From an uncultured bacterium (GTDB lineage Bacteria; Planctomycetota; UBA1135), in NCBI GenBank assembly GCA_937919925.1, contig CALFOT010000076.1, positions 1-64,000 of the forward strand: a stretch of DNA of 64,000 nt, in the 5' to 3' direction. Shown piece after piece: positions 1-9,800 of this stretch. Both the position numbers and the translations under genes were made by a program. The notes beneath the pieces were generated by a model. The model was given only the letters and a program-made list of their open reading frames with translations. It ran no database searches and was not told where the DNA came from. Within the stretch, counting starts at the first letter, position 1, and every line of letters begins with the position of its first letter.

Positions 1-368
1 GCACCCGGATTTTCGAACCACGAGGCGTCTTGCCCCGGGAAGCCGATGATCAAAATATCGTTGCGTTGGTCGCGATTGAAATCGTGTACGAAGGCGAAGA
101 AGTTGTCCGAGTAGCCGGCGGGATCGAAAGTTTTCGGATCATAATAACTATGGCGATCCGTGAAGGTCGGGCCCGCATACCACCACGGTCCGGCGATCAA
201 ATCCACTTGGCCGTCGCCATTCAGGTCGCCTAAAGTCGCGCCTTCGGCGTAGAAATCCTGATCAAGTTGGATGCGTTCAAAGGTATGAATCTGGTGCGTG
301 GATTCCAGGGTGGTGGGGGCGGATTGGCACGCAGAGGCCAGGAGCAGGGCAAATGAAAGTAGGGGCAC
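1..368 (-). CDS. FG-GAP/VCBS-repeat lipoprotein, 3' part cut by window edge
   Basis: The frame opens at a GTG at 366-368 and runs off the window start, giving 122 codons. The first residues form a short hydrophobic signal ending in ASAC, a lipoprotein box, so the product is probably lipid-anchored outside the inner membrane. It is followed by a DLNGDGQVDLIAG segment and a second HDFNRDQRNDILIIG segment, both typical calcium-binding FG-GAP/VCBS blades of a beta-propeller. It lies 9 bp downstream of the oxidoreductase gene on the same strand and is probably co-transcribed with it. Such propeller lipoproteins are very common in Planctomycetes; the ligand is unknown. The GTG start is inferred because no ATG precedes the signal sequence. 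Confidence 0.75.
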   Translation of the reverse strand, partial: MPLLSFALLLASACQSAPTTLESTHQIHTFERIQLDQDFYAEGATLGDLNGDGQVDLIAGPWWYAGPTFTDRHSYYDPKTFDPAGYSDNFFAFVHDFNRDQRNDILIIGFPGQDASWFENPG

Positions 369-377
369 AGTGAACCT

Positions 378-1520
378 CTAGGCGTTTTGCGCGCCTTGCT
401 GACGGGTGAAGGTGGGCAGTGGGATGGTCTCGCCACCGGCCAGGGCGGAAGCGTGAGCCAACAGTCCGACGCAAGTCCAGTTGGCGGCTTGACGGGCGTT
501 GGGATAGGGATCGCGGTCTTCGGTTAGGGCACTGAGGAACTCATGCACGAGATGGGGATGAGACCCGCCGTGGCCAGAGCCTTGGGTGAAGGACAGGTGT
601 TCGTTGGCTTGTAGATCGTAAACGCCACTGGTGGTGAAGCGGCGAATGGCCGCGGGCAACAAGTGCGCGAAATCTGGGCAGGCGATTCTCTCTGGAATCT
701 CGTTCTCTGGTTTTTTTGCAGTGTGTAGAAGGAGCGATTCTCCATCCACCAAGGGCCATTCCACCGATTTTTTGCTGCCGTAAACGTCGATGCTTTCCCG
801 GTATTGGCGCGCGGTGTCGAATAGCGAGCGGCAAATGCGCGCAGCCGTTTCTCCATCGGAAAGGGAGATGTGTGCCGATTCGACGGCGAAGGGCGAGCCG
901 TAGTGTTTGCTTAAGTCCTCGCGAATCCGTCCCGAACCCACACAGCTGACGGCTATCGCATCAAGATTGGGCAGGGCCAGGCACGGGCCGACGCAGTGCG
1001 TGGCGTAGAACATCGGCGGCAGTCCGGGCCAGTAGTTTGGCCACCCGTCCATGTCTTGTTGATGGGTGGCTTGGATGAATTGAATCCGCCCCAGCTCACC
1101 CTGGCGATACAGCTCCTGCATGAACAGGAACTCGCGGCTGTAGATGACCGTCTCCATCATCATGTATTTCAATCCCGTACGCGCGCTCAACTCGGTGATG
1201 CGTCGGCAGTCCTCAACGGTGGTGGCCATCGGTACGGTGCAAGCCACATGCTTGCCGGCCTCAAGCGCGGCAATGCTGTGCGCGGCATGGTCCGGAATCG
1301 GGGTGTTGATGTGGACGGCATCGATTTCGGGATCCTGCAGGAGTTCGGCATAGCTGGCATAGCGCTTGTGCACCCCGAAGGCGTCACCAATGGCATTGCG
1401 GGCGCTGGCGTTGCGCTGGCAGATGGCCTCTAAGCGCGCGCGCGGATGTGCCTGGTAGATCGGGAGGAACTCGGCGCCAAAGCCGAGGCCGACAACGGCG
1501 ACACGAATGGGATCAAGCAT
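378..1520 (-). CDS. Gfo/Idh/MocA family NAD(P)-dependent oxidoreductase
   Basis: 380 aa, usual family length. The N-terminus carries the Rossmann dinucleotide motif VVGLGFGAEF (residues 10-19), followed by the D-A-V-x-I-x-T-P strand near residues 67-74. The C-terminal half matches the GFO_IDH_MocA C domain. In most members a GKHVxxEKP motif supplies the catalytic lysine; here it reads GKHVACTVP (residues 89-97), so T-V replaces E-K. A sugar or polyol dehydrogenase role is therefore doubtful, and the protein may be non-catalytic or use another residue. No signal peptide is visible, so it is probably cytoplasmic. It precedes the FG-GAP lipoprotein gene by 9 bp, indicating an operon. The ATG start gives a complete Rossmann fold. 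Confidence 0.85.
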   Translation of the reverse strand: MLDPIRVAVVGLGFGAEFLPIYQAHPRARLEAICQRNASARNAIGDAFGVHKRYASYAELLQDPEIDAVHINTPIPDHAAHSIAALEAGKHVACTVPMATTVEDCRRITELSARTGLKYMMMETVIYSREFLFMQELYRQGELGRIQFIQATHQQDMDGWPNYWPGLPPMFYATHCVGPCLALPNLDAIAVSCVGSGRIREDLSKHYGSPFAVESAHISLSDGETAARICRSLFDTARQYRESIDVYGSKKSVEWPLVDGESLLLHTAKKPENEIPERIACPDFAHLLPAAIRRFTTSGVYDLQANEHLSFTQGSGHGGSHPHLVHEFLSALTEDRDPYPNARQAANWTCVGLLAHASALAGGETIPLPTFTRQQGAQNA

Positions 1521-1681
1521 ATTCCGATGTTGGGAAGGATGAGTGCACGCCCTAATCTACTTGCAAACGCTCTGCCTTGCTTTTGCGTCACCAAGCTGCT
1601 GGGCCGCCGGCAAGGGCAAGGACAGCACCTTGGAGGCCGGGAATGCGCCAATAAAACCGATTTAGGTTTGCTTTTGCGTGG

Positions 1682-1727
1682 TATGCTCGCAATGGTCTAT
1701 TTTCCGATTTCCTAAACATACCAGGAG
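1682..1727 (+). promoter_or_regulatory. Candidate -10 element and Shine-Dalgarno of the kelch gene
   Basis: TATGCT at 1682-1687 is a plausible -10 hexamer. AGGAG at 1723-1727 lies 5 nt before the ATG at 1733. This is one of the few clear ribosome binding sites in the window. An exact 12-bp direct repeat (TTGCTTTTGCGT) occurs at 1577-1588 and 1668-1679, the second copy directly upstream of the -10. Confidence 0.45.
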
Positions 1728-1732
1728 TAATC

Positions 1733-2959
1733 ATGCCTTTCCCGACCCTTCGCGTTAACCCAACCACCCTAGGTACCCTCCTCTGCGCGGGAGCTTTGCT
1801 GCTCACCGGCTCGACACTGTTGGCGCAGGGATCCTTTGAAACGAATGCCCCCGTGCCATATTCTTGCTATGCGCCGCAGACCCGCTTCTTGGATGGCAAA
1901 CTTTACACCGTCTCCGGTTTCGCCTCTATTAATGCCGCCGCGTGGAATCCGGCCACCAATGCTTGGACGATGCTTGCCTCGTTCCCCGGTTCAATCCGTC
2001 AGTACGCTGGCGTTGCCGCTAGCAACGGGAAACTTTACCTCGTTGGTGGTGACACAGGGGGAAGTGGTTGGACGAACACTCTCTACGCCTACACGGTCGC
2101 GTCGAATTCCTGGAGCGTACTCGCCCCGATGCCGGGTGGCTCGCGCTACAACTTGGCTGCTGATGCAGTGAATGGAAAGATTTACGCAATCGGCGGATTC
2201 GAGGGGGCAGTTGTCTTGGATCGTGTTGAGGAGTACGACATCGCGACGAACACTTGGGCCATGAAAGCTCCCATGCCCATTGCAGCCCAATATTTGATGA
2301 CTGCAGTCATCAACGACAAAGTTTACGTTGCGGGAAACAATGGGACGCTGCAAATTTACACTCCTGTAACGGATTCCTGGAGCTCCGGCCCCGCGATGCC
2401 CGCCGGTTGGACACCCACCAGTAACCAAGGAGCTGATTGTGTCGCCGGAAAGTTGATTGGAGTTGCCCGTGATGCCAGCAACACGGCGCGCCTCATTTCT
2501 TATGATCCGGCGACTCTGAGCTGGACTCTGTTGCCCTTCCTTCCGTCGAACCGTTGGGCCACCGGCGTTGCGGTCAATCCAAACACGGGCCTCATGCACA
2601 TCGTGTCGGGTTGGACCGGGGCTTCGTTCTCCGATCTCCACGAAGCCTACAATCCAGGTGCGCTACGGCTTGACGTCAGTGCGCTGGCGGCGAGTGCGCT
2701 CGCCACCCTGCAAACAAGTGGTGGTCGGCCGAACGTGATTGTGGCCTTTCTGGTGAGCTTGAACGGTTTTCAGACCACCATCTACTCTTCGCCGGGCGGA
2801 TTCGTGACTCTGGATCTCAAGGCCATGCACCAAATTGCTACCACCTATGCAAATAGCGCTGGCGCGGCCTCTCTTACCCTCGTGGTGCCAGTACGCATGG
2901 GGCAGGACGAACGATTTTCTTTCAAGCCGTTGATTTTGCGGGCGGCAGTTTCGGCGTGA
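1733..2959 (+). CDS. Secreted kelch-repeat beta-propeller protein
   Basis: 408 aa. An N-terminal signal peptide (hydrophobic core about residues 13-30, ending near LLAQG) directs export. Residues about 45-315 contain five or six kelch repeats, recognisable by paired glycines and by Tyr/Trp pairs such as GKLYLVGGD, NSWSVLAPMP and GKIYAIGGF. The last 95 residues form a separate beta-rich domain resembling the C-terminal domains of other exported proteins in this window (19337, 53384, 55675). It stands alone between the minus-strand oxidoreductase and the FGE-like gene. The substrate is unknown; bacterial kelch proteins include both binding proteins and enzymes, and no catalytic residues can be assigned here. 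Confidence 0.8.
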   Translation: MPFPTLRVNPTTLGTLLCAGALLLTGSTLLAQGSFETNAPVPYSCYAPQTRFLDGKLYTVSGFASINAAAWNPATNAWTMLASFPGSIRQYAGVAASNGKLYLVGGDTGGSGWTNTLYAYTVASNSWSVLAPMPGGSRYNLAADAVNGKIYAIGGFEGAVVLDRVEEYDIATNTWAMKAPMPIAAQYLMTAVINDKVYVAGNNGTLQIYTPVTDSWSSGPAMPAGWTPTSNQGADCVAGKLIGVARDASNTARLISYDPATLSWTLLPFLPSNRWATGVAVNPNTGLMHIVSGWTGASFSDLHEAYNPGALRLDVSALAASALATLQTSGGRPNVIVAFLVSLNGFQTTIYSSPGGFVTLDLKAMHQIATTYANSAGAASLTLVVPVRMGQDERFSFKPLILRAAVSA

Positions 2960-3109
2960 GCAACGCGTTCTCGCGAATCGTGAACTAGCTGGAGCGGTTT
3001 TTCGAAGGCAAGCGCTGACGCCTTTGTCGATGGGTGGCTAGGCGCTATGGCGTGGCCACACCCTTAAGGCTACGATGGCTTTTCCGTGGTGCATCCACGG
3101 TGGCCACCA

Positions 3110-5059
3110 ATGAGTACGAGTTCTTCATCCGCTAAGCGACGCATATTCGCAATTGTTTGTTTGGTTGCGTTGGTGATTTTCGTAACTTGGTTTGCCTGGG
3201 CTGCGCAACACAATCGCGATTCTTTGAACCTTGCGGAAGCACAAATAAACGATGGCAATTGGCATGAAGCCGAAGTGACTTTGTTCGCGCTGCATGGTGG
3301 CATCGTTGCTGCAGGCGAAGGGCGCGCTGCAGAACTCCTCAGCCGCATTGAGCAACACCGCATGGCCATCGCAGCCTCCCCGGAATCCTCATCGCCGCTC
3401 GTGGAAGCCCCACCTGTGGAAACCCCACCTGTGCAAGCGCTGTCCGATTCCGAACCTGAGGTGAATCCTGCGGAGGAAATCTTGTCGCCAGCGGCAAGCG
3501 AAGCGTTGGCCAGCGCCGCGGCAGAGGTTCAGGCGCAAATCGCCGCGCAAGTAGAACGCGAGCGTCTCAACGCAGTCAACGAACACCTTCTTGCCTATGG
3601 ATGGGAGATGGTTTGGCCGGGTCCGCATCCTTGGGTGGAGGCTCTAGAGGCTCCGACAGCGGAACAAATAGGCGAAGGAAAAGCACTGCTCGCGCGTCAT
3701 CAACTGATCACAGAGTTGCGCGCGCAATGGCCAGGGCCCGATTTCCCAACCGAGCTGCAACTCGAACTCCAAGATCCCTTGCGGCAAGAAGACGAGTTGC
3801 TGACTTCTTTCAACCAGCGCTTGCTGCAAGAAGGTTGGGTTGCGGTGTTAACCGATCCGGCCCCATGGGTGACGGCCTTACGCACCCCTAGCCCGCAGCA
3901 GCAGGCCGACGGCGGCGCACTGCTTGCGCGGCATGCACTCAGTGAGGCACTGAAGCCACTGTGGACGATTCCCGCCTTGCCGGCGCAGTTAATTCCCGAG
4001 ATCCGCAATCCACAACGCACGGAATTCGAAATTCGAGCAGAGTTTTTACGTCTTTTTCAGGAGGAAATGAGCCAGTCGTCGGCGCGCTTGGAGACCGGGG
4101 CTTGGAAGCAAGCAGTCGATGCCAAATCGGCACAAGAGGCTATGCAAGCGGCAGGCGCCTTAGTGGTTTTGTTGAAGAAGCCTGGCCTTCCCGCTGCGGA
4201 AGTTGCCGGGTTACTCAAGCGCGTGCAGGGAATCGAAGCAGAGGCTCGCACAGTTTTTCAAACGCGCGCTGCCCGCGATGCACGGTTGGCGGAAGAGGGG
4301 CTCAATCCATTCCAAGCGCAAGGCTGGACCATCGTAGATCAAACTGCCGGATATGGTGGCTTTGCAAACAAGCTTTTGGATCCGAACACGGGAATCACTT
4401 TCATTTTGGTAGCACCCGGCCAATTTCAAATGGGCTCTCCAGCTGCCGAGGCCGAACGCGAAGCCGATGAGAAGCCACACCTTGTGAAGATGAGCAAAGG
4501 GTTTTATTTAGGCGAGACAGAGGTGACGCAGGCGCAGTGGAAAAAAATGGTGCCTGGGAATCCGAGTCCAAGCAGTTTTATTGGTGCCGGCCTTCCGGTG
4601 GAATCGGTCAGCTGGAATGACTGCCAAGAATTTTTGCAGGCTGCCGGCAACGGCTATCGCTTGCCCACCGAACAAGAGTGGGAGTATGCCTGCCGAGCTG
4701 CGACGTTGACTCCGTTTAGTTATGGCCCAACCATCGATGCCACGATGGGCAATTTCAACGGGCGGGAGGTTTATGGAGGTGGAGTTGTAGGAAGCCAGGC
4801 GAACAAAACCACTCTAGTGGGTAGTTTGCAAGCAAACCCTTGGGGATTTCAAGACATGCACGGCAACCTTTGGGAATGGTGCTCTGACTGGTATGGCCCT
4901 TACTCGGAGCCAGCACCGGAGGCTGGAAGTGAGCGTGTGCTTCGCGGCGGCGCTTGGAATAGCCACCCAAAATTTTGTCGCGCCGCAAATCGCTATATGG
5001 CCGAGCCTGATACGCGCAACTACATCATTGGCTTCCGAGTTGCCCACGACCTCCCATAG
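3110..5059 (+). CDS. Membrane-anchored FGE-sulfatase-like (SUMF1 family) protein with tandem repeats
   Basis: 649 aa from ATG 3110; an in-frame GTG at 3086 would add 8 residues. A single transmembrane helix (about residues 14-32) anchors the protein. A Pro/Glu-rich linker follows, then two tandem copies of an about 78-residue helical repeat (156-234 and 235-312), a helical stretch, and a C-terminal FGE-sulfatase domain (about 430-649) with the family signatures YLGETEVTQAQW, LPTEQEWEYACRA, GNLWEWCSDW and VLRGGAW. In active formylglycine-generating enzymes the catalytic pair is Cys-x4-Cys; here the first position is Ser618 and the second Cys623, so copper-dependent sulfatase activation is unlikely. 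It is more likely a substrate-binding or regulatory member of the family. No ribosome binding site is obvious. Confidence 0.8.
   Translation: MSTSSSSAKRRIFAIVCLVALVIFVTWFAWAAQHNRDSLNLAEAQINDGNWHEAEVTLFALHGGIVAAGEGRAAELLSRIEQHRMAIAASPESSSPLVEAPPVETPPVQALSDSEPEVNPAEEILSPAASEALASAAAEVQAQIAAQVERERLNAVNEHLLAYGWEMVWPGPHPWVEALEAPTAEQIGEGKALLARHQLITELRAQWPGPDFPTELQLELQDPLRQEDELLTSFNQRLLQEGWVAVLTDPAPWVTALRTPSPQQQADGGALLARHALSEALKPLWTIPALPAQLIPEIRNPQRTEFEIRAEFLRLFQEEMSQSSARLETGAWKQAVDAKSAQEAMQAAGALVVLLKKPGLPAAEVAGLLKRVQGIEAEARTVFQTRAARDARLAEEGLNPFQAQGWTIVDQTAGYGGFANKLLDPNTGITFILVAPGQFQMGSPAAEAEREADEKPHLVKMSKGFYLGETEVTQAQWKKMVPGNPSPSSFIGAGLPVESVSWNDCQEFLQAAGNGYRLPTEQEWEYACRAATLTPFSYGPTIDATMGNFNGREVYGGGVVGSQANKTTLVGSLQANPWGFQDMHGNLWEWCSDWYGPYSEPAPEAGSERVLRGGAWNSHPKFCRAANRYMAEPDTRNYIIGFRVAHDLP
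3575..4047 (+). repeat. Tandem duplicated 78-residue segment inside the FGE-like protein
   Basis: Two consecutive segments starting at about 3575 and 3812 encode matching patterns: LLxxGWxxV, PWVxAL, PTxxQ, G-x-ALLARH and a closing proline-rich turn with PxQLxxE. The copies are diverged at the DNA level, so the duplication is old. The fold is not recognised. Confidence 0.6.
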
Positions 5060-5152
5060 ATCGCTTCGAGCCTCAAGAGGAAGGTCCGCGCTGGGCTGTT
5101 CAAGTTTTGGCCTAGCTCTCTTTCACGGCAGCGATGATATGGTCAGCTACCC

Positions 5153-6706
5153 ATGTTGTGCCGCCGCCCCAACTTCTTAACCCTGCTTTGCTGCTTGTTT
5201 GCGGCACCCTTGTTTGCGCAACACGTGCACAAACCCGCACCTGCGCTGCAGCAACCCGAAGCTCCCACGCCGGAAGAGTCCAGCGTTTCTGCAGAGAGTA
5301 GCGCGCCGCAAATCTTCACCACTCAGCACGTCGGTATTTTCCACGGGCAGGAAGTGGCCTATACGGCAACCGCGGGGGAGACCTTTTTGAAGGCCGAGGA
5401 TGGCACCCCGCGCGCGAGTATTTTTGCCACAGCCTATGTTAAAAATGGTGTGCAAGATGCAAGTACCCGGCCAGTGACTTTTTTGTGGAACGGTGGGCCT
5501 GGTTCGGCGTCGCTGTGGTTGCACATGGGGGTGTTTGGCCCGGTGCGTGTGGCGATTCCTAGCGATGCGCGGGACGACGGCGCGCCACCGTATCCCATCG
5601 TTGCGAATCCCGGCGCCTTTCTGGATCTGTCAGATATCGTTTTTATTGATCCGGTTGGTACCGGCTTTAGTCATACGCTCGGTGAAACCGAAGGCAAAGA
5701 ATTCTTCGGCGTGCAGCAAGACGCCGCCTCCATCGCCCAGTTTATTCGCCAGTGGATCAGCGATCAGGGGCGTTGGAATTCGCCAAAGTTTATCGGTGGC
5801 GAAAGTTATGGCACCACGCGCTCGGCCGCAGTGGTGCACGAACTTGAGGCTGGCTTTGATGACGTGGCGATTAACGGCATCATTTTGATTTCTACCATTC
5901 TCGACTTCAGCATCGAAAATCACACTCCTGGCAATGAGTTGCCAAACCTGATGCATCTGCCAACTATGGCCGCCACCGCCAAGTTTCACGGCAAAGCCGG
6001 CGCGGGAATCCCACTTGCCGAGTTCGTCCAACAAGCGCGCGAGTTTGCGCTCGGGGAATATGCACATGCACTGCTGCAGGGGGAGAGTCTGCCTGCCGCC
6101 GAACGTGCAAAAGTGCGTGCGCGGTTGTCGGCGTTCACCGGTCTCGGTGAGGAATATCTAGAGCAGACCGATTTGCGCCCGCAGCCGGCGCGCTTTCAAA
6201 AGGAGCTACTGCGCGATCGCGGTTTGACCGTGGGCCGTTTAGATTCCCGTTACACCGGCGTGGATCTGGATGATGCCGGTGAAAACAGTGAAGAAGATCC
6301 TTCCTTTTATGGCATCGACGGCGCTTATTCCGCAGCAATGAATAGTTACTTCCGCAGCGATCTCGCGGTGAAGACCGAGCGTCATTACAACGTGATTGGC
6401 GGGCTTGGCGCACCATGGGATTGGGAAGTGCCAGGTTTGCCATTTAATTACTTCAACGTAGCGCCGTACATCGGCACAGCGATGCGTCAGAACAGCGATC
6501 TGCAAGTTTTTGTTGCTGCGGGGTATTACGATTTCGCCACCCCGTTTTTTCAGGCGGAATATAGTTTGAACCGCGCTGGTGTGGTTCCAGAGCGCGTGTT
6601 TTTTCATTACTACGAAGCCGGCCACATGATGTACATTCATCATCCGTCGCTGCAGGCTTTGCAGGAGGATGTACACGCGTTTTTGGCTGCGACTTTGGCA
6701 CAGTAA
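5153..6706 (+). CDS. Secreted serine carboxypeptidase (peptidase family S10)
   Basis: 517 aa. A signal peptide ends near LFAQ (residues 1-22). The S10 fold is marked by FLWNGGPGSAS, the oxyanion-hole motif, near residues 110-120. The nucleophile lies in GGESYGTTR (Ser218), the catalytic Asp is probably Asp460 in YYDFATPFF, and His491 in EAGHMMYIHH completes the triad. S10 enzymes remove C-terminal residues from peptides at acidic pH, and bacterial homologues are periplasmic or secreted. The gene is followed 103 bp later by the cytochrome cluster on the same strand but need not be co-transcribed. A possible -10 (TATGGT at 5138) lies close to the ATG. Confidence 0.9.
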   Translation: MLCRRPNFLTLLCCLFAAPLFAQHVHKPAPALQQPEAPTPEESSVSAESSAPQIFTTQHVGIFHGQEVAYTATAGETFLKAEDGTPRASIFATAYVKNGVQDASTRPVTFLWNGGPGSASLWLHMGVFGPVRVAIPSDARDDGAPPYPIVANPGAFLDLSDIVFIDPVGTGFSHTLGETEGKEFFGVQQDAASIAQFIRQWISDQGRWNSPKFIGGESYGTTRSAAVVHELEAGFDDVAINGIILISTILDFSIENHTPGNELPNLMHLPTMAATAKFHGKAGAGIPLAEFVQQAREFALGEYAHALLQGESLPAAERAKVRARLSAFTGLGEEYLEQTDLRPQPARFQKELLRDRGLTVGRLDSRYTGVDLDDAGENSEEDPSFYGIDGAYSAAMNSYFRSDLAVKTERHYNVIGGLGAPWDWEVPGLPFNYFNVAPYIGTAMRQNSDLQVFVAAGYYDFATPFFQAEYSLNRAGVVPERVFFHYYEAGHMMYIHHPSLQALQEDVHAFLAATLAQ

Positions 6707-6809
6707 GACGGCCGTAGTCGATGCGCAGAACGCGCCGCATGCGCCGGAATGCGGCCGTGAATCCTTCGCGTGCCGTCTCCTGTAGGATAGGGCTCCTTGT
6801 TTTTAGAGC

Positions 6810-9800
6810 ATGAACTCCGCCTCCCTCTCTGTCCGTGTCGCCCTCGCAATTGCGTTCGCCGCCCTCACTGCAGTCCTGCCCATTTGGGCAGATTCCAGCG
6901 CGAGTGTGAGCGGCATGGCGCAACTTCCAAGCAGCGTGGTGGCTGCGGAGGAAGTCCGTTACGGTCGTGACATCCGGCCGATTTTGTCCGACCGTTGTTT
7001 TCTTTGTCATGGCCCCGATGTCAGCACCCGCGAAGCGGAGTTGCGCCTGGATACTTTTGACTACGCAACCGCCGATCGTGGTGGTTATGCCGCAATCGTG
7101 CCGGGGAATCTAAAGGCCAGTGAGTTGTGGTACCGACTCACCACCACGCGCAAGAGTGATGCCATGCCGCCAGCCGATAGCAAGGTGCAGCCGCTCACCG
7201 ATCACGATAAAGATTTGATCCGGCGTTGGATTGAGCAAGGCGCCAAGTACGAACCGCATTGGGCTTTTGTGGCGCCAGTCCGTCCGCCGCTGCCGTCGGT
7301 CGCGCAGCAAAGTTGGCCGCGCAATGCTCTGGATTCCTTTCTTTTAGCCGGCATGGAAAGTGCCGGGTTAAAGCCATCGCCACCAGCAGACTCCGCCACT
7401 TTGTTGCGCCGCGTATTTTTGGATTTAACCGGCTTGCCGCCGACTCCAGCCGAACTCGACGCCTTCCTCGCCGATGCGCGGCCGGATGCCTACGAACGAG
7501 TTGTGGAGCGTTTGCTGAGTACAGAGCCTTACGTCAGCCGCTACGCCGAACGTTTGGCAACACCTTGGCTTGATGCCGCACGGTATGCGGATACCAACGG
7601 CATTCACATGGATGCCGGCCGTCAGATGTGGGCCTGGCGCGATTGGGTGTTACGCGCGTTGCGTGATAACCAGCCATTTGATCAGTTCGTTGTGGAGCAA
7701 CTAGCTGGCGATTTGCTGGCCGACGCCACCTTGGAACAAAAAGTGGCGAGTGGTTTTCACCGCAATCATGTCATGACTGATGAAGGTGGCGCCATCAATG
7801 AGGAATACCTAGTCGAGTATGCAGCCGATCGCACTGCGACCACCGGCGCTGTTTTTATGGGTTTAACGGTGCAGTGCGCGCGTTGCCATGATCATAAATT
7901 CGATCCGATTTCGCAGCAGGAATACTATTCGCTGTTCGCCTATTTCAACTCGAATGACGAACCTGGTCTTTATTCACAGTTGCCCGACGCCAACCGGGCC
8001 TTTGAGCCGTTTATGCAAGTGCCCACGGCCGAGCAAAGCAATCAACAGTTGGAGTTAAACGCGGCGCTGGATAGCTTGACTGCCGAGATGGAGCAGCCAT
8101 CTGCGCAAGATGCGCAGGCTTTGGAAACCTTCCTCGATTCGGCGCCCGCCACTTACGGCGTGAGTTGGGCTGCGAGCGAAGTGGTCAGTGCGGAGAGCAC
8201 GGCGGATTCTTCCTTAACTATTCTGGAGGATCGCTCGGTGCTGGCTTCCGGCGCGAACCCCAATAAGGAAAGTCACACCATCATCTTGCGCACTCAGCAA
8301 ACCAACCTACGCTTATTGCTGCTGGAAGCTTTGCAAGATGATTCGTTCTTTGAGGGGCGTGTGGGGCGCGCGCCTAACGGTAATGCGGTTTTGTCTTATC
8401 TCGAAGTGGAAGCGATTTCTTTGGTCGACGCGCGTCAACGTCAGCAATTGCACTTCGGCTGGGCGTGGGCCGATTTCGAGCAAGACAACGAAGATTTTGA
8501 TGTCGTGAATGCTTTAGATCCTGCGTTCCACAAAGTCTGGGCGGTGGATGCCCACCATGTGGCGGGTGGGCGGAATGCACTTTTTCTTGCGGATCAACCA
8601 TTCGGTTTTGCTGGCGGCACGGAGTTGCGCGTGGTCTTGCATTATCAATCGATGTACGATCAGCACAGTTTCGGACGCGTGCGCTTAACGCCGGGTTCGT
8701 TGGGTGCCACTGGACTCGCCGCCTTGCCGGTGGCCGATTCGCGCTGGTATGGCACTTGGCCTTATACACCCACGGAAGGGGAGGCTGGTTACGAGCAGAT
8801 TTTTGGCCCCGAAGCTGATGCCCACATTGATTTGGCGAAGCAATACCCACCGGATGCTTACAGTTGGGTTTTAGTACCCCAAGTGATGGATGGGGTGGTT
8901 AACAATGTTTTGCCGGCGGGCAAGAAAGTCAGCTTTGCCGGCCGTCGGCTATTTGTACCCAGCGCCCGCGAGCTGGAGCTTTCGCTCGGTTCCGACGATG
9001 GTTTGCAGGTGTTTGTTGATGGGGAGATGGTTTTTGAAAACCGCGTCGACCGTGGCGCCGCAGCGGATCAGGACCGCGTTAAGTTGTCGTTGTCCGCAGG
9101 CCTGCACACGGTCGTTTTGAAGATTGTCAACACCGGCGGCATTGGTGGTTTGTATTGGCAAGTGCGGCCTCCGGCGGAGGAGCTGTCGGGTGCTTTGGTT
9201 TGGTGTTTGGCGCCTCAGGGGGTGCGTGTTGCTGGTGCGAACGATTTGGCCAAACGCGTTGCAGAAAATTGGCGCACGCAGCATTCGCCAGCCTACCGCG
9301 AGCAAGTAGCCAAAGCGGCAAAACTGCAGGCGCAGTTGGCTACCCTGACCAGTCTCATCCCACTCACCATGGTCATGAAGGAGTTGGAGCAACCGCGCGC
9401 TACTTTTGTCTTGAACCGCGGCTCTTATGACCAGCCGCTGATGGATCGGCCCGTCACGCGTGGTGTTCCAGCCGCACTAGGTAAGCTGCCTGCTGAGGCA
9501 CCCAACGATCGTTTGGGCTTAGCGCTGTGGTTGATTGCCGATGAAAACCCACTGCTCGCACGGGTCACCGTCAATCGTTTGTGGGAGATGATCTTTGGCA
9601 CCGGCATTGTGCGCACGAGTGCAGATTTTGGCTTGCAGGGAGCGTGGCCGAGCAACCCAGAGTTACTGGATTGGCTTGCCGTGGAGTTTCGCGAAGGCGG
9701 TTGGGATGTCAAAGAGATCCTGAAGCAAATGGTCACCAGCAATGCCTATCGTCAGGATTCTCGAGTGCGCGCGGCAGCTGCGGCGGTGGATCCACAGAAT

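Noticed and set aside
1577..1679. 12-bp exact direct repeat before the kelch gene as a regulatory site
   Set aside because: The copies are 91 bp apart, T-rich and not symmetrical. Chance is a reasonable explanation, so it is noted only within the promoter entry.
1991..2641. 216-codon open frame on the minus strand inside the kelch gene
   Set aside because: It is antisense to a gene with a signal peptide and clear kelch repeats, and its translation has no recognisable domain.
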